The translations under genes and the position numbers were made by a program. The notes under the pieces were generated by a model. The model was given only the letters and a program-made list of their open reading frames with translations. It ran no database searches and was not told where the DNA came from. A stretch of 64,000 bases of DNA, taken from positions 11,912,809 through 11,976,808 of the forward strand of contig ML681995.1 of assembly GCA_007922195.1 (NCBI GenBank), written 5' to 3'. This document shows, one piece after another, positions 11,887-23,112 of this stretch (positions are counted from its first letter, which is position 1; every line of letters begins with the position of its first letter). This DNA is from Podocnemis expansa. Lineage: Eukaryota > Chordata > Testudines > Podocnemididae.

Positions 11887-13177
11887 ATGCTCCACAAGTT
11901 TTATTGTTGTGCTGGAATTACATGCCCAGGGAGAAGCCTGAGAGGAGCAGCCTGGAGAGGAGCAAACAGAGAGAGCTGCAGCATCCATGTGCTCAGGGAC
12001 TGAGTGAAAGGAGCTGCGTAAAAGTGGATTGCAGGATGGTTTCTCCCTGCTTTGGACTGCTTTGCAGGGGAGATGTCTGCAGTGGAACTGAGAGTTGGAT
12101 GGCCAGTGAGCTGATTGCATGGTGCTGGCTACACAGGAGGAAGAAAGGACTGCATGGCACTTGCCTAAAGATTCCTGCAGCTAGAGAGGATGAGGATTGC
12201 TTTCCTTCTTCATTGAAGCCTCAAGGACTTAAGAGACTGCAATTGAGATAAGGGTGACTCCACCTGAACATTGGGACTCTTGGGTTTCTTGCTGTTTGTT
12301 TCAATGTATTATGGTTCCTTAGGATAAGGTTTGTTTAGTTAGTTAATAAAGTTCATTGTTACGTCTATGCTGAGTGGCAGTTTATTGTGGGATGCGAACT
12401 CTGAGCAGTCTTCTTGGTGAGTCCTTTTAACAACTGGATCCTGGCTCTCCAGTTGCTTTCTGCAGGGGTTTTCACTGTGAGGCACTGGAGAGGGGCAAGT
12501 AGATGCATTTGAGCTCACCCTAGCAGGTTACACGTGCTCCACAAGTTTTATTGTTGTGCTGCAGTTACATGCCCAGGGAGAAGCCTGAGAGTAGCAGCCC
12601 AGAGGTGGGTGGTGATGGAGAGCTGCAGAGTCCATGTGCCCAGTGATTGAGTAAAAGGCGCTGAACCCGGAGTGGACTGCAGGATGTTTTCTGCCTGCTT
12701 TGGACTGTTTTACAGGGTTTTCTGTTGTGGCCATGAAAGCTGGCTGGCCAGTGACCTGACTGCATGGTGCTGGTTGAGGAGAGGGAAGGAAGGACTGCAT
12801 GGATTCCAGCTGAAGATTCCTGCAGCCAGAGAAGAGGAGGATTAGTTCTCTTTTGCATTCAAGCTTCAAGGACTTAAAAGACTTCAGCTGAGATAAGGGT
12901 GACTCCACCTGAACATTGGGACTCCTGGGTTTCTTACTATTTTGTTTAAATTTATCATGTTTTCTTAGAATAAGATTTGTTTAGTTGGTTAATAAAGTTC
13001 ATTGTTATGTTTATGCTGAGTGGTAGTTTAATGTGGGATGGGAACTCTGAGCAGTCTTCGCTGTGAGTCCTGAACAGACTGGATCCTGGCTCTCCAGCTG
13101 CTTTCTGCAGGGGTTTCTCTGTGAGGCACTGGAGAGGGGCAAGTAGATGCATTTGAGCCCACCCTAGCAGGTTACAC
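11887..13177 (+). repeat. Tandem direct duplication, two units of about 645 bp, LTR-like
   Basis: Unit 1 (about 11887-12532) and unit 2 (about 12533-13177) begin with GCTCCACAAGTTTTATTGTT and end with CCCTAGCAGGTTACAC. They remain collinear throughout, with scattered substitutions and small indels. Each has a polyadenylation-like TTAATAAAGTTCATTGTTA about two thirds along, followed by a short tail, an arrangement that resembles an LTR with U3-R-U5 order. Two tandem LTR-like units without an internal region could come from a duplication or from recombination. Reading frames of up to 141 codons occur (11826-12251) but differ between the units and are probably chance. Confidence 0.75.
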
Positions 13178-13695
13178 TAGCATCAATTTCTCCTCCAAAT
13201 GAAAACAAACCACACATTCCAAATCTTGATTAACCTCTTGGATCAAACAGAATAAGGCTTGTGAAAAACCTTCCTTCTTGAGTCAATGATTATCCAGAAT
13301 TTGGGGCCTTGTATGTTGTTTTGGTTAGGAGGAGAAATTGATGATAAAGTTAGGTGTTTCTTTGATGCAACACAATTTATTTACAAAGTCCTGTTTCCCT
13401 GAAGTCAGGAGGAATAAAACAGCAAGAGATGGTGTCTTTGTTCACACCTGCAAGCCTCTTTCTAGCTGGCACTTGGCCCAAAAAACTCACTGCCAGATTT
13501 TTCTCAGGGCCATGCCATGAGAGTCTGTGGTTGGTGTTTCTGTGCTGTCCTCTCTCCCCACTTCGCTGGTCTTGCTTTGTTGCTCTTTCATGGACACGCA
13601 AAAGAAGAGCCAAAGAACCCAGCTGCCTACATCGGCCCTTTTTTGTGGCAGCTACAGGGAAGGAGGTGGTGTTTGTGTCTCTTTGGGGTGAAGGG
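13178..13695. other. Unassigned sequence, no gene recognised
   Basis: Several overlapping frames (up to 98 codons on +, 78 on -) cover 13377-13783, but none shows a recognisable domain. The text at 13350-13395 in reverse resembles the AATAAA-bearing word at 11700-11780. The segment may be an old LTR piece. Confidence 0.35.
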
Positions 13696-13699
13696 TACT

Positions 13700-13862
13700 A
13701 TTGTGTCAGCTTTCTGGTTCCATAAAGGAATGACCTTGCATGAGTCACAGTCCCACTGTGTACCTCAGTTTCCCCATCTGTAAAATGGAGATAATTATAT
13801 TACTCCCTTGTGCAAAATGCTTTGAGATCTGCTAATAAGTACTACATATTATTATTATTAAA
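13700..13862 (+). repeat. MIR/CORE-type SINE, 3' portion
   Basis: Shows the diagnostic CORE-SINE text CCTCAGTTTCCCCATCTGTA followed by AAATGGAGATAAT, then GCTTTGAGATCT and a terminal (ATT)n tail. The tRNA-related head is missing or too diverged to see. Confidence 0.85.
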
Positions 13863-13989
13863 GGTGAGGAAAATCAGTAGAACGAAAGTAATTCTTTTAG
13901 TTTTACTTCATCTTCTACAAATTTGTGAATATATTAAATGATAAGTCTGCTTGCAAAAGACTGACTTCTATACAGCCAGTTGTGCATTA

Positions 13990-14374
13990 GGAGCCAGTTA
14001 ATACCAACAGGGCTGGATTAAGGGGCCCTGGGTCCCCCTGCTGTGCCTTCCCACACCCCCACCTGAGATCCTGGCCCCCCACAGTGGCGGCCTCGGGTGG
14101 GGTGCCTCAGGGCCCTGGGTCCAGAGGCTGCAGCTGCCCATGGCACTCCTGCATTGGCTGACATGCTGGGTGGCCTCCAGTGCATCCCTCCAGCGCCAGA
14201 AGCACTATTTGGTGGGAGCTCTGGGGTTCCCAGCGTCCGACCATGCCAGCCTGAGCCATGGGGGTCTCTGGAGTGGAGGCCTAATTGCTCTTTTGGCCCT
14301 GGAGGGTAGCACCAGAGGCTGCTCCATGCATCAGCTGGCTCTACTCCCACAGCACAGCAGACACACTCCCCCCT
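13990..14374. repeat. GC-rich repeat-like segment, family unknown
   Basis: Begins CAGGGCTGGATTAAGGGGCC, a start typical of dispersed DNA-transposon relics, and is markedly GC-rich against its surroundings. Overlapping frames up to 124 codons (14018-14392, minus) reflect composition rather than a gene. It abuts an antisense CR1 end. Confidence 0.35.
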
Positions 14375-14600
14375 ACAGCCAGAAGGGACCACTGATCATC
14401 TAATCTGATCTCCTTTATAACACAATCCATAGGACTTCCCTAAATTAATTCCCATCTGATTTTTTACGCCAGTTTTCATTCTGCCACAGCAAAACATTAT
14501 GACACCCCTGATCACAGTGTCCCACCTATTCCCTTTTAAAGTATGATCAATCCACAGGAAAAGTTGGCAAACTGCCACCAACAGCCTCACCACTTATTCT
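14375..14600 (-). mobile_element. CR1-type LINE 3' end, antisense
   Basis: AGAAGGGACCACTGATCATC followed by TAATCTGATCTCCT and ATAACACAATCCATAGGAC corresponds to the antisense 3' end of reptile CR1-like elements (the sense ends in ...GACTAGATGACC...). The remaining text fades near 14600. Confidence 0.6.
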
Positions 14601-15235
14601 GTACATCAGCCACTAGTGGTTCTGCCCTTTTTGGTGTAATGTAAAAAAAGTTATTTATATCTATATACGCACACAGTGGACTTCGTTTAATTTCTTCTTG
14701 ATGATGACCTAACTTGGCAGCACTTGGAGTACCTGATATTCTGGTGCTCTTGCCAAGAGTCTATTACCACCATCAACAAAAAGTTTGTGTAATCTGAGCC
14801 AAATGTAATTAGATAAATAGTAGGGTTAATGACCTTGAATTTACCATGGAAGTCAACAACTCAATCCTCTTTAAATTGATTAGGAAAATAAATTCCTACA
14901 GAACAGAGCAGGTCTGAAAAAGTACAAGCTGTAAAGAGAAAAGGAGGAGTGTGTATGAAGCTAAGAATGTACACTGCGTTCTTCAGAAAGGGTAAAACAA
15001 AGATTTGGTTTTGAACGGTCTTCTTAGTTCCCTGGGATCCCAGTTCCATGCCTCAATTACTCGCAAGATTGCATAATCGTGGCTTCCCTTATAAATAAAT
15101 AAATACAATAAAGGTGGCTTAAGAAAACTATTTTGACAATCAGCTTTTCAGGAACTATACAAAAATAAGATCCTTAACCTGACTAGGCAGACTGGGGATT
15201 TACTCTGAAAGTTTTATTCACACAACACTCCTGGG
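14601..15235. other. Anonymous AT-rich sequence
   Basis: No gene or named repeat seen. A short (AAAT)n run lies around 15090-15105. Confidence 0.45.
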
Positions 15236-15400
15236 AGACACAGAAGTGCTATTGTTATTTTACAATAATATAGGGACCTAAGACTCACAGATCCTTAGGT
15301 TTCTCAAGACATTTGTGGTGCAGCAGGAAACTGAACCCACATCTCCTAGCTTCTAGATTAGCAGTCTAACAGCTGGACAACTCTTCCCCTGATCTTAAGG
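15236..15400 (-). repeat. MIR/CORE-type SINE, antisense
   Basis: Contains the reverse of the tRNA-derived head and CORE: GGAAACTGAACCCACATCTC followed by CTAGCTTCTAGATTAGCAGTC and AACAGCTGGACAAC, the last being the complement of an A-box-like start. The left part has the decayed AATAATA tail. Confidence 0.65.
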
Positions 15401-15547
15401 GGAACTGAGGATACAAATTCCTGGGCAGCTTTGGCAGTCTCAGACTCTCTGTATAAATCCACCTAGCGATGGGCACCCTAAGAAAGAGACAGAGCAGGAT
15501 CCTCATGGCATGGTCTCATATTCTCTGGTGAAAACACTGAATAACGT

Positions 15548-15692
15548 AATAACAATGAGGGTCCTGTGGCACCTTAAAAACTAATAAACTTCCTGAAAAG
15601 ATATACCCAAAAAATTGTTTTGTCTTTAAGATGTCACTGGACTCTTGTTTTTTCTGCTGTATACAGACTAACACAACTACCCCTCTGAAACC
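15548..15692. mobile_element. PLE tail, inverted head-to-head, variant family
   Basis: Inverted short arms GGGTCCTGTGGCACCTTAAA and CTTTAAGATGTCACTGGACTC end in GTATACAGACTAACACAACT and CCCCTCTGAAACC, the tail of a second PLE subfamily. Flanks GAATAACGT (15539-15547) and GAATAATGT (15693-15701) differ at one position, consistent with a target duplication. Confidence 0.75.
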
Positions 15693-15701
15693 GAATAATG
15701 T

Positions 15702-17585
15702 TTGTTTTTTCCATTTATTTACTTCCTCTTGGTAGGAATATTAATATTGCCCTTTGTGTCTATATTTCAGATCACCTTCTATCTGACTCTTTTTCATTCA
15801 TTTGGTTCAGATTGACAAAGTCAAGACAAACGGCACTTCACGTGCAGTGTTACAATCTTGAAGCTGGACCATTTGACTGATTTTTACCTCTGAATCAATC
15901 CCAAGGTATGTGCAAATGGGCAGAAGTTTGCTTTGCACTCTGTGGAGATAGTACAGGACTGGCACTGGTTTCATAGCTGTACTATTTCATATATCACAGG
16001 CTAATCTCCCATATGGCTCAGCTCCATGTCACTAACACTCAAACATGCGATGCAGCTCCAGGGTGTGATTCAGCTGTCACCACAGATGTAAATGGAGTCA
16101 AACTTGTTTCAAAACAGAGAAAAGAAGTGCTAAGAAAATGTTTGAGCCTTTTTGATCATGAGCTTGTAATAAGACCCAGGCAATGAAGGTACTACGTTTA
16201 TATGGAAACCAATAGACTCTAGTCGCAAATCCTGAATCACAAAAGGACTGACTGTTAGAGGCAGAGCTCTTGATCTCTGTTTTGAAACTTCTTTCTCTTG
16301 GGATTAAAAGGCATTATGCATTGAAATTAAAGGGAGAAATGGCCAAGAAGTCTTGTTTGTCACAGCCTACAGATGTTTTGATTGCCTCTGTTGGCTCACC
16401 TGTCACCTTCTTAATATGTCAGTGTTGCTAATTCTTGATTTCTATGACTATTGTGATGATTGAATTTCATGATTGTGTGCTCTGGAGACTCTGGTGTTCA
16501 AAACTATCTGCTCCATCCATGGGACTTGTCATTAATGCTGAGAATCATTCTCACTAAATAAGTTAATTATTTTTCTGGATGCCACATCTGGTTTATTTCA
16601 TTTTTTTTAAACCACTTCCTAGTCTTAGATTTTTGAGCAATATTTGTTAGCACATTTTTTAGCAGTAGTTCAAAATTTAACAAATAAAAAGCAGTTTTTT
16701 AGAAACTGTCTCTTATAAAGTGCAAAAGCCTGAACCCTAGAGAGCATGTGCCGCCTCAGAGCCCAAAGCTCTGATCTTAGAGGGGCAGTGCAGATTTTGA
16801 CGACAGTGGCATCAATCCACGCCTAGGGTGAGCTGCATCCAAGAACAGCGGTTCCCTGAAGTGATCTGCATGCAGGAATTTGTGCTTAACACTGCTGCAG
16901 GATGGGTCTGTCAGACATGCACAATAGTAACCTAACTCAGCTCCCCTTGAAGCTGGTGAGAGCTTAACCATTGTCTTCTATGTTAAGTCAATTCTTAGTG
17001 CTTCTAAAACTCGCTCTTGTAATTCTCAAACATTGTACAGTTCAGAGATGACACCAATTACTTGGCTGTTGACCCAAGAGACAGTGAATGAAATTGTGAG
17101 CTCTCAGTAGGAATAGGTGAATGATTTAAGTCAAAATAATTTCTTTGTCAAAAGCTCTGCTCATTTTAAAGAACTCAGTTTGAACAGCATCTTTCCTGAG
17201 CCTTTGAAATGTTTGGAGATGGCTTATTCATGTCTGACTTTGGCGGCACTCAGAAAAGAAAACAGAAATCATGTGTAGGAAGCTGCTTTCAGACCAGACC
17301 TAGCTATCTGGAAGGAGAGAGAGAGGCTGCCGTGCTGCACCATGAAGAGGCAGAGTAGGGGATGGCTACTACCAGATGTTCCTAAAGAAGTGACAGGGAC
17401 TTGCCCTCTAGATGCTCAAAGACAAGTACAAAGCACTGATAGGAAAAACCAAATACACAAACACAAAACCAGGATCAACTGGCAAGGCAGCAGTACTGTT
17501 GAAGGAGATCTGGAGGTTACGGTGCATTGCATTGCAAATAAAGGCTGAGTCAACAGTGTGATGCTGGGACAAAAAAGGCAAATGT
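15702..17585. other. Anonymous sequence, no gene recognised
   Basis: About 1.9 kb without an identifiable repeat or exon. Frames are no longer than 68 codons. Confidence 0.45.
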
Positions 17586-17589
17586 CTCA

Positions 17590-18175
17590 GCTGTAAAACA
17601 GGAGTGTCCTATAAAGATACAGGAGATGAAGGTCTCATTGCACTCACACTGGTGAGGTCTCAGCAGGAATCCTGTGCCCAATTCAGGGCACCACATCTCA
17701 AGAAAGATGAGAATAAATTGGAGGGAGCTCAGGGGACAGCAATGGGAATGTTAGGAGGTCTTGAAAACACAACCTGTGAAGAAAGGTTGAAAGACTTGGA
17801 CATTTTCAGTTCAGAGAAGAAAAGACTGAGGGAGGACCTGTTAACACTTTTCAAATAACTAAAAAGGTTGCTAAAAAAAAAGATGCTGATCAATTGTTCT
17901 CTCTGTCCACAAAGGGTAAGGCAAGAAGTAATTAGCTTAGACGGCAAAAAGAGAGTTTAAGGTGGACTATTAGCCTCTCAAAAAAGTCCAACTCTGAGGA
18001 CAGTTAAGCACTGTGAGAGGTTCATGAGATTGTGGAATCTGTGTCATTGGAGACTTTTAAGAACTGGTGAGACAGACACCATCAGCTCTCCTTGGGTCTG
18101 TCTGAGGATGGAGGAATGCACTAGGTGATTTCTTGGGGTTCCTTGCAGCCCAACAGGTCCATGATTCTATGTGAG
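17590..18175 (+). mobile_element. CR1 LINE 3' end, sense
   Basis: Sense CR1 end. The last part of the ORF2 reading region is recognisable (CTGTGCCCAATTCAGGGCAC; GAGGTCTTGAAAACACAACC), followed by the 3' untranslated part and the typical end GGATGGAGGAATGCACTAGG ... CCTTGCAGCCCAACAGGTCC ATGATTCTATG. The final ATTCTATG word is the CR1 terminal repeat. Truncated at the 5' end, like most CR1 copies. An 84-codon frame (17604-17858) covers part of it but is interrupted. Confidence 0.9.
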
Positions 18176-18596
18176 AAAAGCATGGGAGAAGAGGTCAGAC
18201 ATCCATTACTGTAGACCATAAGGCTAGCTTTCCTTATTATATTCACTGCTTTGCATTATGTTCTGTCTTTATTATATTCAGCCATAATGCAAAGAACCGC
18301 TTGTGCTACTTACCTCACCACTTACCAGAAAGGACCAAAAGCTCATCTCCTACCCTGCCCCACAAAGGTCCTAGCAACTACATCCCATATCCTGTAACCT
18401 GCCAGTCTCTGCGCCTTCAATTTGTAATTTCTAAATAACCTTCAACAACAAAAGCCAACAGGAAACAAGAAGTCTTTGTGGCTGTAACCAGCAACTAACA
18501 TGTTGCTGAAAGGGAAGTGCTTTTGAGAGAAGCATTTGGAAAAAAGTGTAAGCAGGCAAAGCAAATTGCTTACAAACTGAATCTGGCAGAATGATA
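18176..18596. other. Anonymous sequence
   Basis: Nothing recognised. A short repeated word (ATTATATTCA with GCATTATG) occurs twice around 18235-18290. Confidence 0.4.
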
Positions 18597-18600
18597 TTAA

Positions 18601-19004
18601 AATTAGGGACCCGTAAGACATCTAATTACAAAGTTTGACATCCATTTAATCAGAGCTTTGTCTAATGTACATGTGCAAAGTAAAGCAAACCCTGCTTCTT
18701 TTCCTACTTATCGGTTAGAACAGTGGTTCTCAACCACCATGCCGGGACACATCACTGTACTCCCAGATAGTGTTGTGTCATGGAGAGACAGGATATGGCT
18801 GGATGTGGCTTGTGGGTTGGTGGGCTGGTGTGTCCTGTAGGGTTGTGATGTTCTGCCAAGTGTGTCACAACCTGCAAAAGGTTGAGAAGCACTGTCAGAA
18901 GAGTAGAAAATGGGGTTTGCTTTACTTTGTACAAGCACATTAGATCTAGCTCTGTCTAAAACGATGCTGAACCTATTAGATGTCTTGTGATCCCTATTTT
19001 TTAA
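18601..19004. mobile_element. Palindromic element with a hAT-like segment on its axis
   Basis: The outer arms are an imperfect inverted repeat. The left arm (about 18601-18720) reads AGGGACCCGTAAGACATCTA ... CAAAGTAAAGCAAACCC. The complement of the right arm (about 18895-19004) reads AGGGATCACAAGACATCTAA ... CAAAGTAAAGCAAACCC. Pairing extends up to the borders of the inner element at 18721-18894. No coding capacity. Confidence 0.75.
18721..18894. mobile_element. Short hAT-type MITE
   Basis: The ends CAGTGGTTCTCAACCACCAT and AAAGGTTGAGAAGCACTG are inverted repeats of the common hAT type. The internal text mentions no transposase. A clean 8-bp duplication is not seen (GGTTAGAA against TCAGAAGA), possibly because the element occupies the axis of the surrounding palindrome. 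Confidence 0.7.
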
Positions 19005-20530
19005 TTTTTATTATTGAAGAGCATGGATGGGTTTTCATATGAAAGCAGCAAAGCTAAGCTCTTTTTAATCATTGTGATCTGTGGGGTTTGATGATACAAT
19101 CCTACGTTTAAGGTAATGTAATGGTTAACAGGTGATACGTTTAATGTAAGAGTTGGGGAATGTATAGGGTGCTGTGCTACCTGTATCACAGATCCCTAAG
19201 GAGAAATGATGAAGTGACACTGTTTAAGCAGAAGTCCAACTTCCTCCAAAACAAAATGTCAAAATTCCAGGAACTAAATGAAGGAATGGTTAAATAAGAA
19301 GTGTCAAAGGATGGGAAAAATAAAATCCTTCCATTTACCAGAAACTCCCAAAAGCTCAACCCTGAACTGCAAAAGCTAATGTCTGCTAGAATACAGGCTG
19401 TGAGTTCCTGGCATTACTGGTAAATGTAATGAAGGCAGAATACAAGGCAAAGCAGTGAATAGAATAAAAAGAAGCTACTCCTCTGGGCTGCACCATGCAA
19501 AAAAAGAGGGACTCCAAGCATGCTAGTCGTCCCGATGCACACTGGGAGAGTGTCACAGGATGGCTAGCTTGACTAAATGAAACAGGTCCAGCTCCCTTGT
19601 GCCAGAGCAGGTTTTCCCACTTGGCCAGTTAACAAGGCAGGCAGCTCCTAGGTGGCTATCCAAGGTCAGGGTCCATCCCAGTGAGACAGAGAGCCCTGGC
19701 AAGAGATGGTAAATGAAAGGAACCTAGAGAAAGTCTCTTCAGGAAAGTTTGCTGCAGGGTCTCCTTGGAAAGAGGGAGGAACTGGTTAGGAGACTGGTAT
19801 ATTTAGGACCTGGCTGAGGGCTGGAGGCAGGAGGAGGAGCAGCAGAGGTAGTCTGCTGGCTCTCAGCCCTAAAACCAGTTTGGGAGAGGGCTGAAGGCAG
19901 CAGAAAAGCTTACTCACTGATATCTCCAGGGCAGGAGAGCCAGAACCAAAGGAACAGAGAGAAGGCCAGAAGAGTGAGGTGTACTCCACAGACAATGATG
20001 CTCCCAGCAGGGATCCTGGGGGGTTCCAATGGGAAGAGCATGGCATTTAGGGTAGGACTGTCCTATGGCAGGGAGTCCTACAACACCACGGTGTTACAGG
20101 TATGCCAGACTGCATCTGAACATGCTGGAGGTGCAGCAGGGTGTTGGGAAAGGTGGATGGAAAGATATTAGGTAAGGAGGAGCAGGGCAGGAAGAGGTGA
20201 TGAGTTAGAGAGGAAAAGAGGGCTGGGAGGGGAGAGAGACCACAGGGACCTTCCTGAAGTGCTGGGTAACTTGAATCAACTTAAGAGATGCAAAAGGAAA
20301 TATCTGTGTCTCTTCATTGCCTCTAACATTAAGCTGAAGTGTATAAAATACTAAGTTAAATATTCATGTCATTATATTTGTCTCCTGTTTATTTAAGCCT
20401 ATCCCAGAAACATAGGCTTGCCTTCCTGAAGTCTCATAAAAATACAGTAGTTTCTCTCTCTCTCTCTTTTTTTTTTAAGTCACAAGAAAACAAGAGGTAA
20501 ATCCTGTATTATCACATTGGCTGACATGTC
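19005..20530. other. Unassigned, partly repeat-like
   Basis: No gene recognised. 19550-20180 has the texture of a retroelement LTR or leader (starts near TGTCACAGGATGGCTAGC, purine-rich, AGG-repeats), but no primer site or coding region was recognised. A (TC)n tract followed by poly-T lies at 20452-20476. Confidence 0.35.
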
Positions 20531-20532
20531 AA

Positions 20533-21208
20533 GCTACGTCTACACTACAGAACTTGCTGTCCCTGTTTCCTGTATAGCTGCTCTTTGCCAACAGGAGAAA
20601 GCTCTCCCACTGGCATGATTAAACCACTCCTTACCCCCAAAAAAGGAGTGTAGCTACAGTGGTTAAAGTATAATTTGATGGGCCCTGGAATCCTCCTAAT
20701 CTTTGGGCCCCTTTCCCATATTGTCTGGGCCCCTTTCATGCATGTGCAGGCCCCAGCCCACGTAGGCATTTACAACCACTTCTCAGCACCATATGCTCAG
20801 TTATCGCTCCATAAAAATACTGGCCCCAATCCTGGCCTCACACATTGCCTCCTCTACAGTGGTCAAAGTAAAATTTGAGGGACTCTGGAACCTTCCTAAT
20901 CTCTCGCCCTCCTTTCTGTATTGTCTGGGCCCCCTTCATGCATGCGTGGGCCTGATTTTTCTAGATTCTGGAGTCTGGGCCCTGCAACTCTGGCCCGTCA
21001 GATTTGTGGGACCCAGAACTTGTTCTGGGGCATTCTGGCTTACTTTAACCCCTGGATAGCTATGTCAGTAGAGAGTGTCTCCCGCCAATGGAGCACTGTC
21101 TACACTGGTGTGTTTATCAGTGAAACTTATGTCACTTGGGAGTGTATTTTTTCCCACACCCCTGACCGACAAAAGTTTTACCAACGGAAGTCCTAATGCA
21201 GACACAGC
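20533..21208. mobile_element. Harbinger-like MITE split by a hAT-like element
   Basis: The left end GCTACGTCTACACTACAGAA and the right end AGTCCTAATGCAGACACAGC are related inverted termini of the CTACGTCTACAC type. The right half (CACACCCCTGACCGACAAAAG, TTTACCAACGGAAGTCC) is typical of reptile Harbinger-type MITEs. The middle is displaced by the insertion at 20657-21054. Confidence 0.65.
20657..21054 (+). mobile_element. Non-autonomous hAT-like element of the GGTTAAAGTA family, internally duplicated
   Basis: Ends CAGTGGTTAAAGTATAATTT and GGCTTACTTTAACCCCTG are inverted. The flanks TGTAGCTA (20649-20656) and GATAGCTA (21055-21062) agree at 6 of 8 positions. Inside, about 95 bp starting AAAGTATAATTTGATGGG is repeated directly about 195 bp later (AAAGTAAAATTTGAGGGA), including a shared TATTGTCTGGGCCCC. 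The same family lies at 2248-2990. Confidence 0.7.
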
Positions 21209-22371
21209 TGAAGACACCCAGCTAATTCACACTTGGAGAGTGATGTTTTGTCATAAATATATCTCAGATGATAAAACATGAAATTGGAAAACCATCAGTC
21301 TCCTTCTACTGTTTTAAGAGAACTTTAAGGGTTTACTGGAAGCTAATTGACAACTACAAGAAATAAACCTGGTTTTCTTAAATAGAATTTCTGATCTGAG
21401 CTTACTTTCCAGCAAATAATTGACTTGTCTGCAAAAGGCATTGACAGGCAGTGGAGAACAGAACACGGTAAAAATGAAAATTTTAATCTCCTGCTATGTG
21501 AAGATCCGTTAGGAATGCTTCTGACTGCTAACTGAGAAATAAGAAGACTAGAAAAATAATGGACAGAGAATAATAGCCAGGGTTTTTGTTTTGTTTTTTA
21601 ACCAGTCTGAAGGTTATATTCCAGTAAAACTTAAAACAATCCTAGGTTAAAGGCTTATTTGTGGGTACCTCTGATTTTAAAGTGCTTTTGACTTGAAAAT
21701 TAAGAGCTTTGGAAAATGAACCCAAGCAACGTATTTAATTATACTTGGCATTTCAACCTCACTACAGCCACTAAAGAGGGAAATCCATGCACCGTGTATC
21801 TTTTTGCATCGGACAATTCCAATACACTGTTTTTTGTTACTACTTACAAATAGAATTGTTAATAGTTATACAGCACAAGGTTTGTGTTAGAGGTGTGGGG
21901 TGCTTGTGTGTATAAATAAATTAACCCAATTCTATTAATTTTGAAGAACACAGGAAGCTATAGTCTGAAGTTTTTTATATAGCCTCAGGTATTAGCTGTG
22001 ATATGGGCCAACTCATTCATTTGCGTGTGTGCCTGTATGTGTGCGTGTGTTAGGGGAAGGGAATCTTTGATGCAGAGAGTGATGGAGAAAAAGCTTTAAT
22101 TAATTTTGCTTTCATATTTTTGTTGCTTTTTCTTCATTGTGTTTATATTGAGTATTAAACTCTTTGAAAAATAATGTTTTGGGTATTGAGTAATTTAGTT
22201 CTAATAGCTTATTACCTCAAGATGAGCCATTGTAGATGTGATGTGGTCTTTCACCTGAATCTCCCAGTGGAAAAGCTGTGAGGACAAACTCAGGATGCAG
22301 CAGACACCATATCAAGCAAGTTCAACTACTGGTACCAAGAATGAATGAATATCTACTTGCACTTCCATACT
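21209..22371. other. Anonymous sequence with a GT-rich stretch
   Basis: No gene recognised. A degenerate (GT)n tract lies at about 22022-22052. Confidence 0.45.
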
Positions 22372-22379
22372 ATCTAAAG

Positions 22380-22500
22380 CAGTGTTTTTCAATGTTTGGT
22401 GGATCAGGGAACACCTAAAGGTATTAATTACTTTACATGGAACACCCGATGAAAAATTTGGGCCCAACAGCTTGAGAAATATGGCAGCTGCTCTCTCCAT
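22380..22500. mobile_element. hAT-type relic, left end only
   Basis: CAGTGTTTTTCAATGTTTGG preceded by ATCTAAAG (22372-22379, similar to the preferred hAT target) marks a left terminus. The internal text GGATCAGGGAACACC is that of a family present in many amniotes. No matching right end with duplication was found downstream, so the border at about 22500 is arbitrary. Confidence 0.5.
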
Positions 22501-22977
22501 GCGTTGTTCTGTCAATTCCACTGGGATTGCCCATGGAGCAAAGTAGTACATGACATGAAGCAAACTATCAGAACCTGGCCCTGAGAAAGCATGGTGTTGA
22601 CATGGTTTCTCTAATGGAAGTATCAAATGTTCTATCTATCAATGGATGGCTAGATTTTGACTCTCCCTGCAGGCCCACAAGGCAGCAAAAGGGGGAGCAG
22701 GAAGCCCATTTATGTTCCTGCACAGGCTGCCTGGGCCCTAGGTTTTGGTATACAGAAGTAAACACATGTTGCATGTCCACTTAACCCCTTCCTAGATCAG
22801 GCAGCTGGATAAAATGGAGATTTGACTCTGATCTTACTGCACCAGCAACCAGAGCTGAATGCAGTTGGCAGCACAGTAGTTATGTGCTGTTAGCATTGGC
22901 TGTCCTTTCCCAGGCAGTTGCCTAACACTGTGTTGCTCAGCACCATCAGCTGTTGCAGTGACTGACATTTTAGCTGA

Positions 22978-23112
22978 CACTAGGGATTGAATGTGGGACC
23001 TCCAGAGCTAGGAGCTATATGCTTTGTACTAAGGAGCCGGGATTGCGAGAGGGAAACACATGCTCTGTGGATTGGGCTCCACCTCACATACTTGGAGCAG
23101 TGGGTTACACTG
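22978..23112 (-). repeat. tRNA-derived SINE, antisense
   Basis: GGGATTGAATGTGGGACCTC is the complement of a B box region, followed by CAGAGCTAGGAGCTATATGC and ending near CAGTGGGTTACAC. This matches the general plan of turtle tRNA-derived SINEs in reverse. It is too diverged to be a tRNA gene. Confidence 0.7.

Noticed and set aside
11826..12251. 141-codon frame on +
   Set aside because: Lies in the tandem LTR-like unit; the equivalent position of the second unit has no matching frame, so it is not under selection.
14018..14403. 124-codon minus frame and two plus frames
   Set aside because: GC-rich repeat-like segment with frames on both strands; no motif.
3786..16615. Shared TTTTTTTTAAACCACTTCCT at about 3789 and 16604
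   Set aside because: A single short match following a T run, with no extension on either side; probably chance or a minor repeat tail.
22500..22640. Right end of the hAT relic at 22380 (CTGAGAAAGCATGGTG)
   Set aside because: Similarity to the inverted end is partial and no matching 8-bp flank is present.
22978..23112. tRNA gene
   Set aside because: B-box-like word only; the rest does not fold as a cloverleaf and matches a SINE plan instead.
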